The notes under the pieces were generated by a model that searched no databases, had not been told where the DNA came from, and worked only from the letters and a program-made list of their open reading frames with translations. Below are positions 23,012 to 32,946 of a DNA stretch of 64,000 nucleotides, piece by piece. The stretch spans positions 249,510 through 313,509 of the forward strand of contig NHNY01000031.1 in assembly GCA_002786065.1 (NCBI GenBank). The letters are read 5' to 3'. How positions within the stretch are numbered: the first letter of the stretch is position 1; each line of letters begins with the position of its first letter. Source of the stretch: Microcyclospora pomicola (taxonomy: Eukaryota; Ascomycota; Dothideomycetes; Capnodiales). The translations under genes and the position numbers were made by a program.

Positions 23012-26000
23012 CTAGCCATCTGTGATCATGGAAGTCTCACTGAACGCGCCAGTGTCCAGGATACCAAGCAGCCGTGCGTATGGCACGGTGATCCGCTGCA
23101 GGTCGCGGTGTTTGCCCAGCATGACCACGACCTCTCGAAGCAATACCTCGCGATCCCAGCCGACAACGTCTTCGTTGCTACCCCAGCGTACACCACCTGC
23201 ATCGTTCGTTTTGTCGTCAGTATCGTCGGCGTCGTCCTCGTACATGGATCCCATGAGGCCTCTCAACAGCTCCTCGACCTTGCCTCGCAGACCCTCAGCC
23301 CCGATGCGCTTAGCATACATGATCAGGTAGACACGGAACTCGTCCTTGGCGCCCAAGGTCATTGCCGCGGCTACCCTATTCTCCAGGTGCGCGATACTGA
23401 CGCTTGATTCGAAGCCTTCGAAACCTTCAGCGGAGAGAAGTTGCTTGACCAGTCTTTGCAGGAAGTACGCTCGGCCTTTGATCAGGGCCTGTGAGGTTGT
23501 ATTACGCTCCAGTAGAGGAATGATGCCAGCAGACACATTTTCTGGGTTGATCTCGTCGAGGTATGCGTCTTCTGCATCCTTGTTCTTCGCATTATGCTTG
23601 TTACTCCGTGTGGATACGGTATTGATCGATGTGTCGGTGGTGTTCCAGTACTGGCTTCCGACGGCCCACCACGAGTCTGACAAGCGCTGCCAGATGAACA
23701 TTGAAGGATTGTATGCGAACCCGTCACCATTACTCATCCCAACGATTATGCGTCCTTGACTATTCAGCCTTGCAAACATCAAGCTGGGACCAGCAGTCAG
23801 ATGGCCTTGCTGTGATTGAGAGGCAATGTCGAGGACTGGTGCAAGACTGACGGGTGGGTGTGGCGCTGTCATCTCTTTGACATTCCAGACGTAGCATTGC
23901 CCGACTGCCGTCACGGCAAGAAGCCACCAGCCCTTGCAGTCCAGGATCACCGCCTGTGCTTCGAGAATCGATGCATTAAGCAGACGTCTCCCAGCAGGAG
24001 TCCAGATGTGCAGACTGCCATCTTCACAGCCAGCGGCCCAGAAATTGCGATTGCCGGTCACCAACAGGACTGCCCGAGGGAGAAAATCTTGCCATATCGT
24101 TTGGCCGCGTTTAGAGACGGTTATTCTTGTAGGTTCACGATCTTGCGCGCGACCAGTGCGGGCTGGTCCTGATGCATTTCTCGCCTCAAATATGACACCA
24201 TTGTCGCCTTCCGGACCATTTTCTGAGACATTTGATGCTTCTCCATCTGCGGAAGGTTTGTTCATCTCCAGTGGGCGCAATATCACGGTCCTCATCAAAG
24301 GGACAGCTAGTCGCACTTGACTCACGGTCAGACTAGGATTGATCAATGCAGGCCGTAGGATCTCGGGATGCTCAGCTGGTTTCCGCGCGGTGCTTGCACT
24401 GGCAGGTACCAAGCCGTCAACTGTGTTATGCACAACGGGAACAGCACCAGTCTGCAGGACAGATTGCACCCTTCTCTCATTCCTCTTCTCGTCGTCACCA
24501 TCTACTTCATCATATTTGCGCTTGTTGCCCAGCAAAAGGCTGCCTAATCCGCCTTTTGGTAGACCGTCATAAGGCTTGCTGACGTCCAGAATCTTCGCTG
24601 GTTCGTCAGACACCCCCAAACCCTGTCGAACAGCAGCTTGCAGAGCAGGTCGAGGCAGGTTCATCTCTCCCTGATTCGAGGATGACAGTAAAAGCGGTGC
24701 TATCCGCTTCTTTCCATCCTTCGTAATCGTGACACGCTGCTTGATCTTATCAACTCGTTCAACCTGTGGGTCTTTTGGCGGCACTGGCACTACAGCAGGT
24801 TCGTCTGCGGTGGCTTTGCCAGCATCTGGCACCACGCCATTAGTATGAGATTCGCCATTGGTAAGCGCCCCCACCTGTGCAGAATCGTCTCCCATCAGCT
24901 CGCCCATACGGCCTTCTACACCCTTGAGTTCTCCTGCTTTGCTGCCTTCTTCCAGTCTCAAGGCATCTGCATTTTCAATGATACCAGCTCTTCGTCCGGC
25001 ACCAAATTTAGCCAAGGCCTTGTCATTATCCGCGGTCAAGGCCGGATATCCCAGTTCGCCTTTCTCGAAGATCAGTGCAGCGACTGTACCATCCAAACTC
25101 GTGAAGAAGATCGTTTGTCCATCGGGGTGCCATGCAAGATCGCTAATGGACTTCGCGCATAACTCCGCCGTAGTCACAAATGGCCGTGGAAAGCTTGTGT
25201 TCCAAATGCTCAAAGTCTTATCCTGGCCAGCGCAAGCTACTACCGTGACTGCAGGCGGGGCGATGTACGTTTTGGCATCCTCTATTGGAGGCGGTGGCTC
25301 TCTGCAGAAGAGTCGCGGAGAGAATGCGCATACCTCTACTGGACCTTCGTGACCAATGAGATTTATTTCACCATCCCAGCTCCCTCTGTTGATAATGGCC
25401 ACCGAGCTCACAGGCCCGTTTACAGCATTTGCTGCGGCTATGTGAGCACCTTCGGGTGACCAGGAGCATCTCCGGAAGTATGTGGTCAAGGGAGAAGTGC
25501 TGAAGGGCGCAGTCACCGTCGTTTCGAGGATGAAATTGGAAGTCTGGTCATATGCAGTCGCATTCGGCGGCGGAGAGGTGAATCTGTAGATTTTGATAGT
25601 GCGATCATCCGAAGCAGTCGCGAAGTACTTGTTCGCCGGATCGAAGGTGATGCCCTTTACGTGTGACTGGTGTTGCGCGATCGTCTTGAGCTTCTCGAAC
25701 GTGCTGCCTGACCACACCACGACCTTGCTGTCTAGTCCGACCGAGACCAGTATGGAGTCGTCGCAGCTCCAACCCAGATCTTGAACATCATTGTCGTGCC
25801 CGATCAACCGTCTGTATACCTTCCAGTTCTCTACGGGTGGAGATTCGTTGTTACCGAACGTCGTATGCGCAGGAGGGGTCGGGTCGAGGGTGTACACACA
25901 AAGCAGCTTGTCATCAGCCCCCGATGCAAGATATTTGCCGTTGTGGCTGAACCGTACGGAATGGACTGTGCCGGAATGGTAGGAAAGCGAAGCCAGCTGT

Positions 26001-26182
26001 CTAGGCTTGGTATATGCCGGGTTGGAAGCGTTCACGATTGCCTCGATCGACCAGATTCGAACGTGTCCATCGCCTGCGGCCGTGGCTAGACGGGTTCCAT
26101 CGGGCGATACGTGGCAGCTGTAGACTTCGTAGTCCTTCTTCTCGCCAGCATGACTGAGCCATTGCGGCTTGGTGAAGCGCAT
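23012..26182 (-). CDS. HIR1: HIR1/HIRA histone chaperone subunit
   Basis: Subunit of the HIR complex, which deposits H3-H4 independently of replication and represses histone genes. A single exon of 1056 aa, the usual length for filamentous fungi. It starts with WD40 repeats (MRFTKPQWLSHAGEKKDYEV, then repeated GDGHVRIW, DDKLLCVY, DSKVVVW and DDRTIKIY units) forming a propeller over about residues 1-380. A linker follows, then the HIRA B motif at about 480-495 (ITKDGKKRIAPLLLSSS), the peptide that docks on Asf1. The C-terminal half holds the conserved HIRA region that binds the other HIR subunits. No defect is visible. It shares a 316-bp divergent promoter with the U1-type zinc-finger gene at 26499. 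Hir2 is a separate gene in most ascomycetes; the B motif marks this one as Hir1. Confidence 0.95.
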   Translation of the reverse strand: MRFTKPQWLSHAGEKKDYEVYSCHVSPDGTRLATAAGDGHVRIWSIEAIVNASNPAYTKPRQLASLSYHSGTVHSVRFSHNGKYLASGADDKLLCVYTLDPTPPAHTTFGNNESPPVENWKVYRRLIGHDNDVQDLGWSCDDSILVSVGLDSKVVVWSGSTFEKLKTIAQHQSHVKGITFDPANKYFATASDDRTIKIYRFTSPPPNATAYDQTSNFILETTVTAPFSTSPLTTYFRRCSWSPEGAHIAAANAVNGPVSSVAIINRGSWDGEINLIGHEGPVEVCAFSPRLFCREPPPPIEDAKTYIAPPAVTVVACAGQDKTLSIWNTSFPRPFVTTAELCAKSISDLAWHPDGQTIFFTSLDGTVAALIFEKGELGYPALTADNDKALAKFGAGRRAGIIENADALRLEEGSKAGELKGVEGRMGELMGDDSAQVGALTNGESHTNGVVPDAGKATADEPAVVPVPPKDPQVERVDKIKQRVTITKDGKKRIAPLLLSSSNQGEMNLPRPALQAAVRQGLGVSDEPAKILDVSKPYDGLPKGGLGSLLLGNKRKYDEVDGDDEKRNERRVQSVLQTGAVPVVHNTVDGLVPASASTARKPAEHPEILRPALINPSLTVSQVRLAVPLMRTVILRPLEMNKPSADGEASNVSENGPEGDNGVIFEARNASGPARTGRAQDREPTRITVSKRGQTIWQDFLPRAVLLVTGNRNFWAAGCEDGSLHIWTPAGRRLLNASILEAQAVILDCKGWWLLAVTAVGQCYVWNVKEMTAPHPPVSLAPVLDIASQSQQGHLTAGPSLMFARLNSQGRIIVGMSNGDGFAYNPSMFIWQRLSDSWWAVGSQYWNTTDTSINTVSTRSNKHNAKNKDAEDAYLDEINPENVSAGIIPLLERNTTSQALIKGRAYFLQRLVKQLLSAEGFEGFESSVSIAHLENRVAAAMTLGAKDEFRVYLIMYAKRIGAEGLRGKVEELLRGLMGSMYEDDADDTDDKTNDAGGVRWGSNEDVVGWDREVLLREVVVMLGKHRDLQRITVPYARLLGILDTGAFSETSMITDG

Positions 26183-26498
26183 TATGGCAGAGGTTCCCGC
26201 ATACTCTAGAGGCCGCGATTGATGAAAGTGATAATTGTTAGGATTTCAGCGGCACCGATGTCATGCGACGTGCCGAGTCGTCTAGATGGGCGTGGAGGAG
26301 AAGTCGAAGAAGTGCGCAGGCAGAGTTCGCGACAACGAGGCAATGTACAGTAAGTGTATAGGTACCTAGCTGAGCTTCACGCGGTCGAGGACGCGACTAG
26401 CGTAAAGTGGACGCTCACATGCAGACACTAGTCTATGTCCTGCCCTACGACATCGCATAGATTGTCAAGCTTCCTGGAACAATCCCAGGAGCACCATA
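26183..26498. promoter_or_regulatory. Divergent promoter between HIR1 and the WBP4-like gene
   Basis: 316 bp separate the two start codons. It includes a GGTACC element (ATAGGTACCTAG, around 26359-26370). No TATA box is obvious. Confidence 0.5.
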
Positions 26499-27356
26499 AT
26501 GTCTGAATACTGGAAATCCACACCATCATACTGGTGTAAATTCTGCAGCACCTATGTGAAGGACACCCCGGTCGAGCGTAAAAACCATGAGGCAAGTGGA
26601 AAGCACCAAGGCAGCATTCAACGTAGTCTCCGGGATCTGCATAAGAACAAAGCATACGAGGAGCGTGACAAGCAACGAGCGAAAGATGAGGTTGCACGAT
26701 TGAACGGGCTGGTCAACGGGAAGAGTGAAGGTGGGAGCTCTAGAATAGGTGGTTTGACGGACATCACACAGAATGGCAAATTTGCTTCCGCGCCTGTGTC
26801 AGCCATGAGTGCTGCTGCTCAGAGAAGAAAACATGCTCAGGAACTGGTAGCCCTTGGCGTAGAACTACCGCCAGAGCTCAAACAGGAGATCACAGGCGTA
26901 GGGTCGTGGCAGACGGTGTCGGAAACCGTGGTTGAGTCGCAAGCCCCGCGATCTATGGCAGCCATGCTGAAAGAGGAGCAGGAAAGCAAAGGAGATGTCC
27001 TCAATCGAGGCGTCCACAAGCGGAAAGCTGATGGGGATGATGTACAGGAAGACGGAGCCGAAGCTAAGAAGAACAAGGCCTGGGGAAGCAATTTCAAGAG
27101 CTACCCCGGCTCCAAAGCGCCAGAGATCGATGAGACAGATTTGAACGCACTGCTCGGCGGTATCGTAAAGAAGGAGCCGAAGGAGGAGAAGGACGACAAT
27201 CCCAACGACTCTGCGACACGGATAAAGGTAGAGGAGACCGAGAATGCCAGCCTTGTCGATGCATCATCGTCCATCGATAACCCATCAAACGAACAAACTG
27301 ACGAAAAGAGCACAGCACCAGCAGTGGTCTTCAAGAAGCGCAAGGGCAAGCGCTGA
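26499..27356 (+). CDS. U1-type (matrin-type) zinc-finger protein, WBP4/FBP21-like splicing factor
   Basis: A single exon of 285 aa. The N-terminus (SEYWKSTPSYWCKFCSTYV) continues into a zinc finger of the U1-C/matrin type: CKFC, then the His ligands in KNHEASGKHQGS, all within the first 40 residues. A basic helix (LRDLHKNKAYEERDKQRAKDE) follows. In mammals this arrangement is WBP4/FBP21, a spliceosomal protein that joins early complexes. The animal protein has WW domains; none is visible here. A conserved-looking segment GSNFKSYPGSKAPEIDE lies in the C-terminal third, and the last residues are basic (FKKRKGKR), probably nuclear localisation. I infer a role in pre-mRNA splicing. Two further splicing genes, PRP5 and PRP40, lie within 20 kb. 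Confidence 0.82.
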   Translation: MSEYWKSTPSYWCKFCSTYVKDTPVERKNHEASGKHQGSIQRSLRDLHKNKAYEERDKQRAKDEVARLNGLVNGKSEGGSSRIGGLTDITQNGKFASAPVSAMSAAAQRRKHAQELVALGVELPPELKQEITGVGSWQTVSETVVESQAPRSMAAMLKEEQESKGDVLNRGVHKRKADGDDVQEDGAEAKKNKAWGSNFKSYPGSKAPEIDETDLNALLGGIVKKEPKEEKDDNPNDSATRIKVEETENASLVDASSSIDNPSNEQTDEKSTAPAVVFKKRKGKR

Positions 27357-28422
27357 TCTGGAGCAACCGACTTGAGACTCTGTCTACACGATCTCCACCA
27401 AAGGAATGTATCCCTTTATCTGCGACTGCCAAAAGCGAAGAAGCCATTAGAGGCAGACTGTCCATTTGGAGTCTCGCCCTCCGGAGTAGCCGGGCCAGTC
27501 CTTTCGCTCCTGCGACATTGCGTAGATAGCTCTGGCGGGAATGAGCGGCTGGCAATCTATAGTCTGGTGCGTAACCTGAACGGGCTCCATCAAAGACACG
27601 CGACCGAGCAGATCTGCGCCATGAGCAGATTCATGTGCTCGGTGCAAGCCCGCAGTCGTGCCAAATCTGCCCATATGCCCCATAAAGAGGTGTTGCATGG
27701 AGCTGCGTCAAAAGTGTACTGCGGTCATGGCACACAAAGGGAAGACAGAGAATGGCCAATGGTAAAGTCTGATCACTTTGGCGTTCTCGCCAACGCGATT
27801 TGCAGTACGAGCTGTTCGCTCTAGCCTAGCAGCTTCGCTTGGAATTAGATGAGACAAACTTCACCGTATCTCGTGCCAAGGTGAATGTCCGAACATCGAA
27901 TATGAGGTTAAACATCAAGCAAGAGTGAACTTTCCATCCAAGATTCTGATAGATCATCGCATGCAGTTCCACGCTAGCACACCCATTTCGGCTAGACTTG
28001 CTGACTAAGGAGAGCTTTCGGCGCCAGCGCTAAACGTCGGCCCGCCGCGCGCCGCACTATCTACACTTGCAGACTCGTGGGTGACGTGCCGTCAAAGTCC
28101 CATGTACTGCACGCATGCAGCCATCGTTTATGTCAAGCATGCTTTGCAACCTACATCACTTTACTGCTCTCTAATACACACACACCACCCCACAACTGTC
28201 ACGCGATCGTCGCGTGACATCAAGGATCACCACAAGGTCAGTGCACGTGCGAGTTGTCAGGCAGGCGGCGGCAGCGGCACGAAAAGCAAAGGGTGCAGAG
28301 AAAGGCGAAGGGTGTCTCAAGGAGTTTGGTGTGGTGGATTCGCGTGTGTGAAGCTACACGTGTGGTGAAGAGCCACGATTGCAACGGAGTAGGAACCTCA
28401 CGACATCTCGGGCATCTACGAT
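27357..28422. other. Intergenic region between WBP4-like gene and PRP5
   Basis: 1.07 kb with no convincing ORF; a 150-aa frame at 27372-27824 has no coding character. A GC inverted repeat, CGCGATCGTCGCG, at 28202-28214 lies about 210 bp upstream of the PRP5 start. Otherwise nothing notable. Confidence 0.45.
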
Positions 28423-31400
28423 ATGGCCCGCTCACCAGATCGTAGACATCACGACGGGCGCGATCGCCGCGACCGCGACCGAGGATATGGCAGTAGACGT
28501 TCGCCGGACAGGGCAGAGGTGCAGTATCGCAACAACCTCCCAAACTGGCGGCCTGCTTACCCGAGTGATGTGCAGCGCCGTGTCGAGCGTCGAAGGGATG
28601 AATACGATGACCGATACTACCGTGGCGGGCGCCAGCGCAGTCGCTCGCCGCGCACCATCAGAGACTACCGCGGACGAGACCATGAGTATGGGCGCCTTCG
28701 TCAGGACACTCGGGAAGGAGACGGCAGGCTTGAGCAGGCAAAACGTCCTCGCTCTCCGGTGAGATACCGTGGTGACTCTCGCGATGGCGGTAACAAGCGG
28801 CCCAGATACGGTGATAGGGAAGCGCACACCTCGAGCAGGACTGATGACCGACGCTTGGGCCACAGTCCCCGAGGATTGCAGGTATATTCACACAATGTCT
28901 CTGCACACGAACAGCACTTACTGACTTTACAGGGACCATCGGAACTTCGAACGCTTGGAAATCAGGCTTCATCCTCTCACGGAGGATCTCGTCCCACGAC
29001 AAGGGATGGGGAACCGACCCGTGAAAACACAGCGCCCTTCAATTCTCGGTCGCCGTCTGGAGACAAGCATGATCGGGTCGGTCATGCAGGCACGTTGCTA
29101 TCGAAAGAGGACGAAGAAAGCAGGAAGTTTCAGGAACGACAACAAAAGGTGCAACAATGGAAAGCGAAGATGGCTGCTCAAAAGCCATCAAATGATACAG
29201 ACATAGATGCCTTGGATACGTCGAAAGACGATGACTCAAGCACATCACTCGAGGAATATCACGCTGCCAAGTTTGATGCGAAGGCTTTCACTAAACGAGC
29301 TGGCGCCAGAAAGGAACTTTCGGACTCAACACTGGGAGGAGACTTTCACATACCAAAGGCCACCTATGGCTCTACCAGTTTCGAGCCAGTCACTCAAAGG
29401 CAAACAAACGGTAGGTCCACCGACACGCCAAGAAGTCTTGCGTTGAAACTTAAGGCCGCCGTAGCCTCTGGCAAGCCTACCAAAATCGCCGGCTTTGGCA
29501 TCAACAGGCCATACGAGAGGGGTACCTTGATACCATTGGAGACTGGCACGGCAAACCTTGGCGGTGATGCGGACGAAGACGACTTCCGCCGCAAATTGGA
29601 GAAGCTCCCAGACATGCCTGATGATATGCAATCTAACGAGACCATGACTGCTTACGACGAAACGAACACAAACGGCGGTGATGATCTTCGATCCGACGAA
29701 GACAAGACAGGTGAAGCTGCACGAAAACGTGCTCAAGGGAAAGGACCACTGCCAGGGCCTTCCAAAGTCATGGATGTCGAGATACAGGACCACACACCTG
29801 AGGAGGACGAGGTGGATCCGCTCGATGCATTCATGGACAGCCTTGAGGCCCCAGAGGAGGCCGATGTGCTTGTCGTCAGGACGAATCGTCAAATGTTCAA
29901 CAGCGACGACGAAGTTGACGTGAATGCAGTCGGTGATGGTATGCTTGACCTTACGAACATGAAAGTGAAGCGCAAGAGGAAGGAGTTACCAACCATCGAC
30001 CACTCGAAAATCGAGTACGAGCCGTTCAGAAAGCAGTTCTACACTGAGTCAGTCGACTTAGCTGACATGACGACTGAAGAGGTGGATGCACTACGTGCTG
30101 ATCTGGACAACATCACCGTCAAGGGGCAAAACCCCCCAAAACCAATTCTCAAGTTTTCGCAAGGGGGGTTTGGTGCTCAGATCGTGGAAGTTCTTCGGGC
30201 TCAGGAGTTTGAAAAACCGACGGCCATCCAATCCCAGGCACTTCCTGCCATCATGTCTGGTCGCGATACTGTAGGAATCGCGAAGACTGGATCAGGCAAG
30301 ACGCTGGCATTCATTCTGCCAATGTTCCGGCACATCAAGGATCAGCGTCCACTTGAGAACATGGACGGCCCCATCGGATTGATCATTGCGCCCACGCGAG
30401 AACTTGCAACTCAGATCCACAAAGAGTGCAAGCCGTATGTGCAGGCCTCAGGACTGCGTGCTGTCTGTGCATATGGCGGTACACCTATCAAGGAACAAAT
30501 CGCCGAGCTGAAGAGAGGTGCAGAGATCCTCGTCTGTACCGCCGGTCGCTTGATAGATCTGCTTGCCGCCAACGGTGGGCGAGTGACGAATCTCAGACGC
30601 GTCACATACATGGTTCTCGATGAAGCAGACCGCATGTTCGATATGGGATTCGAGCCACAAATTTCAAAGATATTCAGCAACACACGTCCCGACCGTCAAA
30701 CGGTCCTCTTTTCAGCGACATTCCCGCGGAATATGGATCATCTGGTGCGTAAGCATCTCAAGGATGCGCTTGTGATTGAGGTTGGCGGGCGAAGTGTGGT
30801 GGCGCCTGAGATCGAACAGATCATCGAAGTCAGGCCAGAGAAGACAAGGTTCCTTCGCCTACTTCGATTGCTTGGAGATTTGCACGCCAAGGACGAGGGG
30901 GCGCTTACACTCATTTTTGTCGAGCGTCAAGAGACGGCTGACAGTATGCTCAAGGAGCTTCTCAAGAAGCACCATCATTGTGTCTCCATTCACGGCGGCC
31001 GAGACCAGATCGATCGAGATCAGGCTATCAGCGACTTCAAAGCTGGCAATTACCCGACGATGATTGCCACGTCTGTCGCTGCTCGAGGCCTCGACGTGAA
31101 ACAGCTGAAACTGGTTGTCAACTTCGATGCGCCCAACCATCGTGAGGATTATGTGCATCGTGTTGGTCGTACTGGTCGTGCAGGTAACAAGGGGACTGCG
31201 GTTACGTTCGTCATGCCAGATCAGGAAAGGTACGCGCCGTTCTTGATCAAGGCACTCACCGATAGTGGACAAGAGATTCCCGAAGATTTGCAAAAGATGG
31301 CCGACCGTCACCAAGAACAGGTCAAAGCTGGTACGGCAAAGAGGGCAGGCACCGGTTTTGGTGGACATGGTATCGATCGCTTGAACGCGACCAGAGACGC

Positions 31401-32187
31401 AGAACGCAAACTCACGCGGAAGCTTGCCGGTTTGGGAGACGAGCCGGAATCCGAAGATGATGAAGAAGATGGGCAAAAGAAGAAAGACAGCGATAAAATC
31501 GATGCGATGATGGAGGGTGCCGCCAGCGAGGTCAAAGACAGCAGTGGTACAGGAACGGGGCGCAACGCGTCGCCCGAGGGCCCAGTAGCACGCAATAGTA
31601 TGCGTGCTCTGAACGCTCATCTGGACAATGCGATGAAGGTGCAGAAGGCAGAGAAGCCGAAACCCAAACCAGCTCCGGCTGCCCCTGGCCTCAAGGCGAA
31701 CGACCGACTGGCGAAGGCTGCGGCAGCTGCTGCGAGCATCAGCAATCGCCTCGGTAAACAAGGTGCGCACTTGCCCATCAATGATCTGATCGTACATCAC
31801 TTACTGACTTACTCTACAGGTCCAGCTGCTCGTACTGGAGCCCCTCCCACCGAAAACCGTGGCCCTGATGCCGGCGCGTTTCATGCAACACTCGTTATCA
31901 ACGATTTCCCTCAGAAAGCTCGTTGGGCTGTCACCAATCGCTCCAACGTTGCTAAGATTCTTGAGGCGACCGGAACCTCGATCACGTCGAAAGGCATATA
32001 CTACCCCGAAGGCACGGAACCTGAAGAAGGTGGCGAGCCAAAGCTCTACATCTTGGTCGAAGGCGACACCGAGGTAGTTGTCGAGAACGCCATGCGGCAG
32101 TTGACCGCCTCGCTGCGAGAGGGTTTGCAACAGCATCTCGACGCGGAGAGCCGCGCACCGACGATGGGGAGGTACCAGGTTCTGTGA
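28423..32187 (+). CDS. PRP5: PRP5 DEAD-box RNA helicase, early spliceosome
   Basis: ATPase that remodels U2 snRNP and proofreads branch-site pairing during prespliceosome assembly. All DEAD-box motifs are present: FEKPTAIQSQALPAI (Q), AKTGSGKT (I), PTRELA (Ia), TAGR (Ib), DEAD (II), SAT (III), FVER (IV), ARGLD (V) and HRVGRTGRAG (VI). The Prp5-specific N-terminal DPLDAFM motif, needed for U2 contact, is near residue 447 after splicing. The N-terminus is rich in Arg, Asp and Ser (RS-like) and the C-terminus carries the long extension typical of Prp5. The whole region is one open frame, but two segments are almost certainly introns: 28882-28932 (51 nt, GTATAT...TTACAG) and 31763-31819 (57 nt, GTGCGC...CTACAG). 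Both are multiples of three without a stop and carry CTGAC branch sites. Removing them gives 1218 aa. Confidence 0.93.
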   Translation: MARSPDRRHHDGRDRRDRDRGYGSRRSPDRAEVQYRNNLPNWRPAYPSDVQRRVERRRDEYDDRYYRGGRQRSRSPRTIRDYRGRDHEYGRLRQDTREGDGRLEQAKRPRSPVRYRGDSRDGGNKRPRYGDREAHTSSRTDDRRLGHSPRGLQVYSHNVSAHEQHLLTLQGPSELRTLGNQASSSHGGSRPTTRDGEPTRENTAPFNSRSPSGDKHDRVGHAGTLLSKEDEESRKFQERQQKVQQWKAKMAAQKPSNDTDIDALDTSKDDDSSTSLEEYHAAKFDAKAFTKRAGARKELSDSTLGGDFHIPKATYGSTSFEPVTQRQTNGRSTDTPRSLALKLKAAVASGKPTKIAGFGINRPYERGTLIPLETGTANLGGDADEDDFRRKLEKLPDMPDDMQSNETMTAYDETNTNGGDDLRSDEDKTGEAARKRAQGKGPLPGPSKVMDVEIQDHTPEEDEVDPLDAFMDSLEAPEEADVLVVRTNRQMFNSDDEVDVNAVGDGMLDLTNMKVKRKRKELPTIDHSKIEYEPFRKQFYTESVDLADMTTEEVDALRADLDNITVKGQNPPKPILKFSQGGFGAQIVEVLRAQEFEKPTAIQSQALPAIMSGRDTVGIAKTGSGKTLAFILPMFRHIKDQRPLENMDGPIGLIIAPTRELATQIHKECKPYVQASGLRAVCAYGGTPIKEQIAELKRGAEILVCTAGRLIDLLAANGGRVTNLRRVTYMVLDEADRMFDMGFEPQISKIFSNTRPDRQTVLFSATFPRNMDHLVRKHLKDALVIEVGGRSVVAPEIEQIIEVRPEKTRFLRLLRLLGDLHAKDEGALTLIFVERQETADSMLKELLKKHHHCVSIHGGRDQIDRDQAISDFKAGNYPTMIATSVAARGLDVKQLKLVVNFDAPNHREDYVHRVGRTGRAGNKGTAVTFVMPDQERYAPFLIKALTDSGQEIPEDLQKMADRHQEQVKAGTAKRAGTGFGGHGIDRLNATRDAERKLTRKLAGLGDEPESEDDEEDGQKKKDSDKIDAMMEGAASEVKDSSGTGTGRNASPEGPVARNSMRALNAHLDNAMKVQKAEKPKPKPAPAAPGLKANDRLAKAAAAAASISNRLGKQGAHLPINDLIVHHLLTYSTGPAARTGAPPTENRGPDAGAFHATLVINDFPQKARWAVTNRSNVAKILEATGTSITSKGIYYPEGTEPEEGGEPKLYILVEGDTEVVVENAMRQLTASLREGLQQHLDAESRAPTMGRYQVL

Positions 32188-32946
32188 GAAGCGGAGCCAT
32201 GAGCTTTTCGTCGTTGTGTTTGTTGCGGTTCGTCAGGCGTTTTCTCGAGGTCGTTCGAGGTACAAGCCCTCAAAGCAGGTGGATCTGGCCGCCTTGACAT
32301 TACCTCATGGTCTGGTCATCCTGCAATCCAAAGGCCTGTGTGGACCATTTGTCTATAGACAGCGCCGGAATGCCAAAAATGACTTGCTGACTTTCTCATC
32401 GTGATACGTTTTGTAGCTGCATGTGTTCTGACTCCGAGATATTGTCAGATCCGCGTTTTCATGGTCCATGATCCGTCAACCGGCATCTTGGTCATGATTG
32501 TTGTCTACGAGACATTACTTTGTCTGCTACGCATCATTGGAGAGAAGTCTACCTGAATGCACAGAGGCAGGGGTGAGGCAGCCTGCAATCCAGGGTCCCT
32601 TCGGCTTCTTCCTACATATGAATCGAATACGTCAAGTACAGACTGTCCAAGCAAATGATGACCAAGTGTTCGCATAGTATATTGGAGCAGACTCGTCTCT
32701 AGTCGACTGAATGATCTCTGCCTTGTCTTGTTGCGAATGCCTGCGATGGGCTGAACTTTTGTCAAGTGGTCGGGTAGCGACGCATGACTAAGCAGACAAT
32801 TATAGATGCGACTTATGACGATCGTGTGGAGACGCGTTGAAGTGCCATGGAGCATTTCTCATTTCAGACTGGAGCTTGGAACACTCTCTTAACAAACCAC
32901 CAAACCCACGCACCCGTACCAAAGCTTTCGGCTTTGTTCGTCAGCA
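32188..32946. other. Intergenic region between PRP5 and RXT2
   Basis: 760 bp containing the PRP5 3' flank and the RXT2 promoter. No coding frame, RNA gene or repeat recognised. Confidence 0.45.

Noticed and set aside
27372-27824. 150-codon plus-strand frame downstream of the WBP4-like gene
   Set aside because: No domain, Cys/His/Arg-rich random composition, and it sits in a likely 3' flank.
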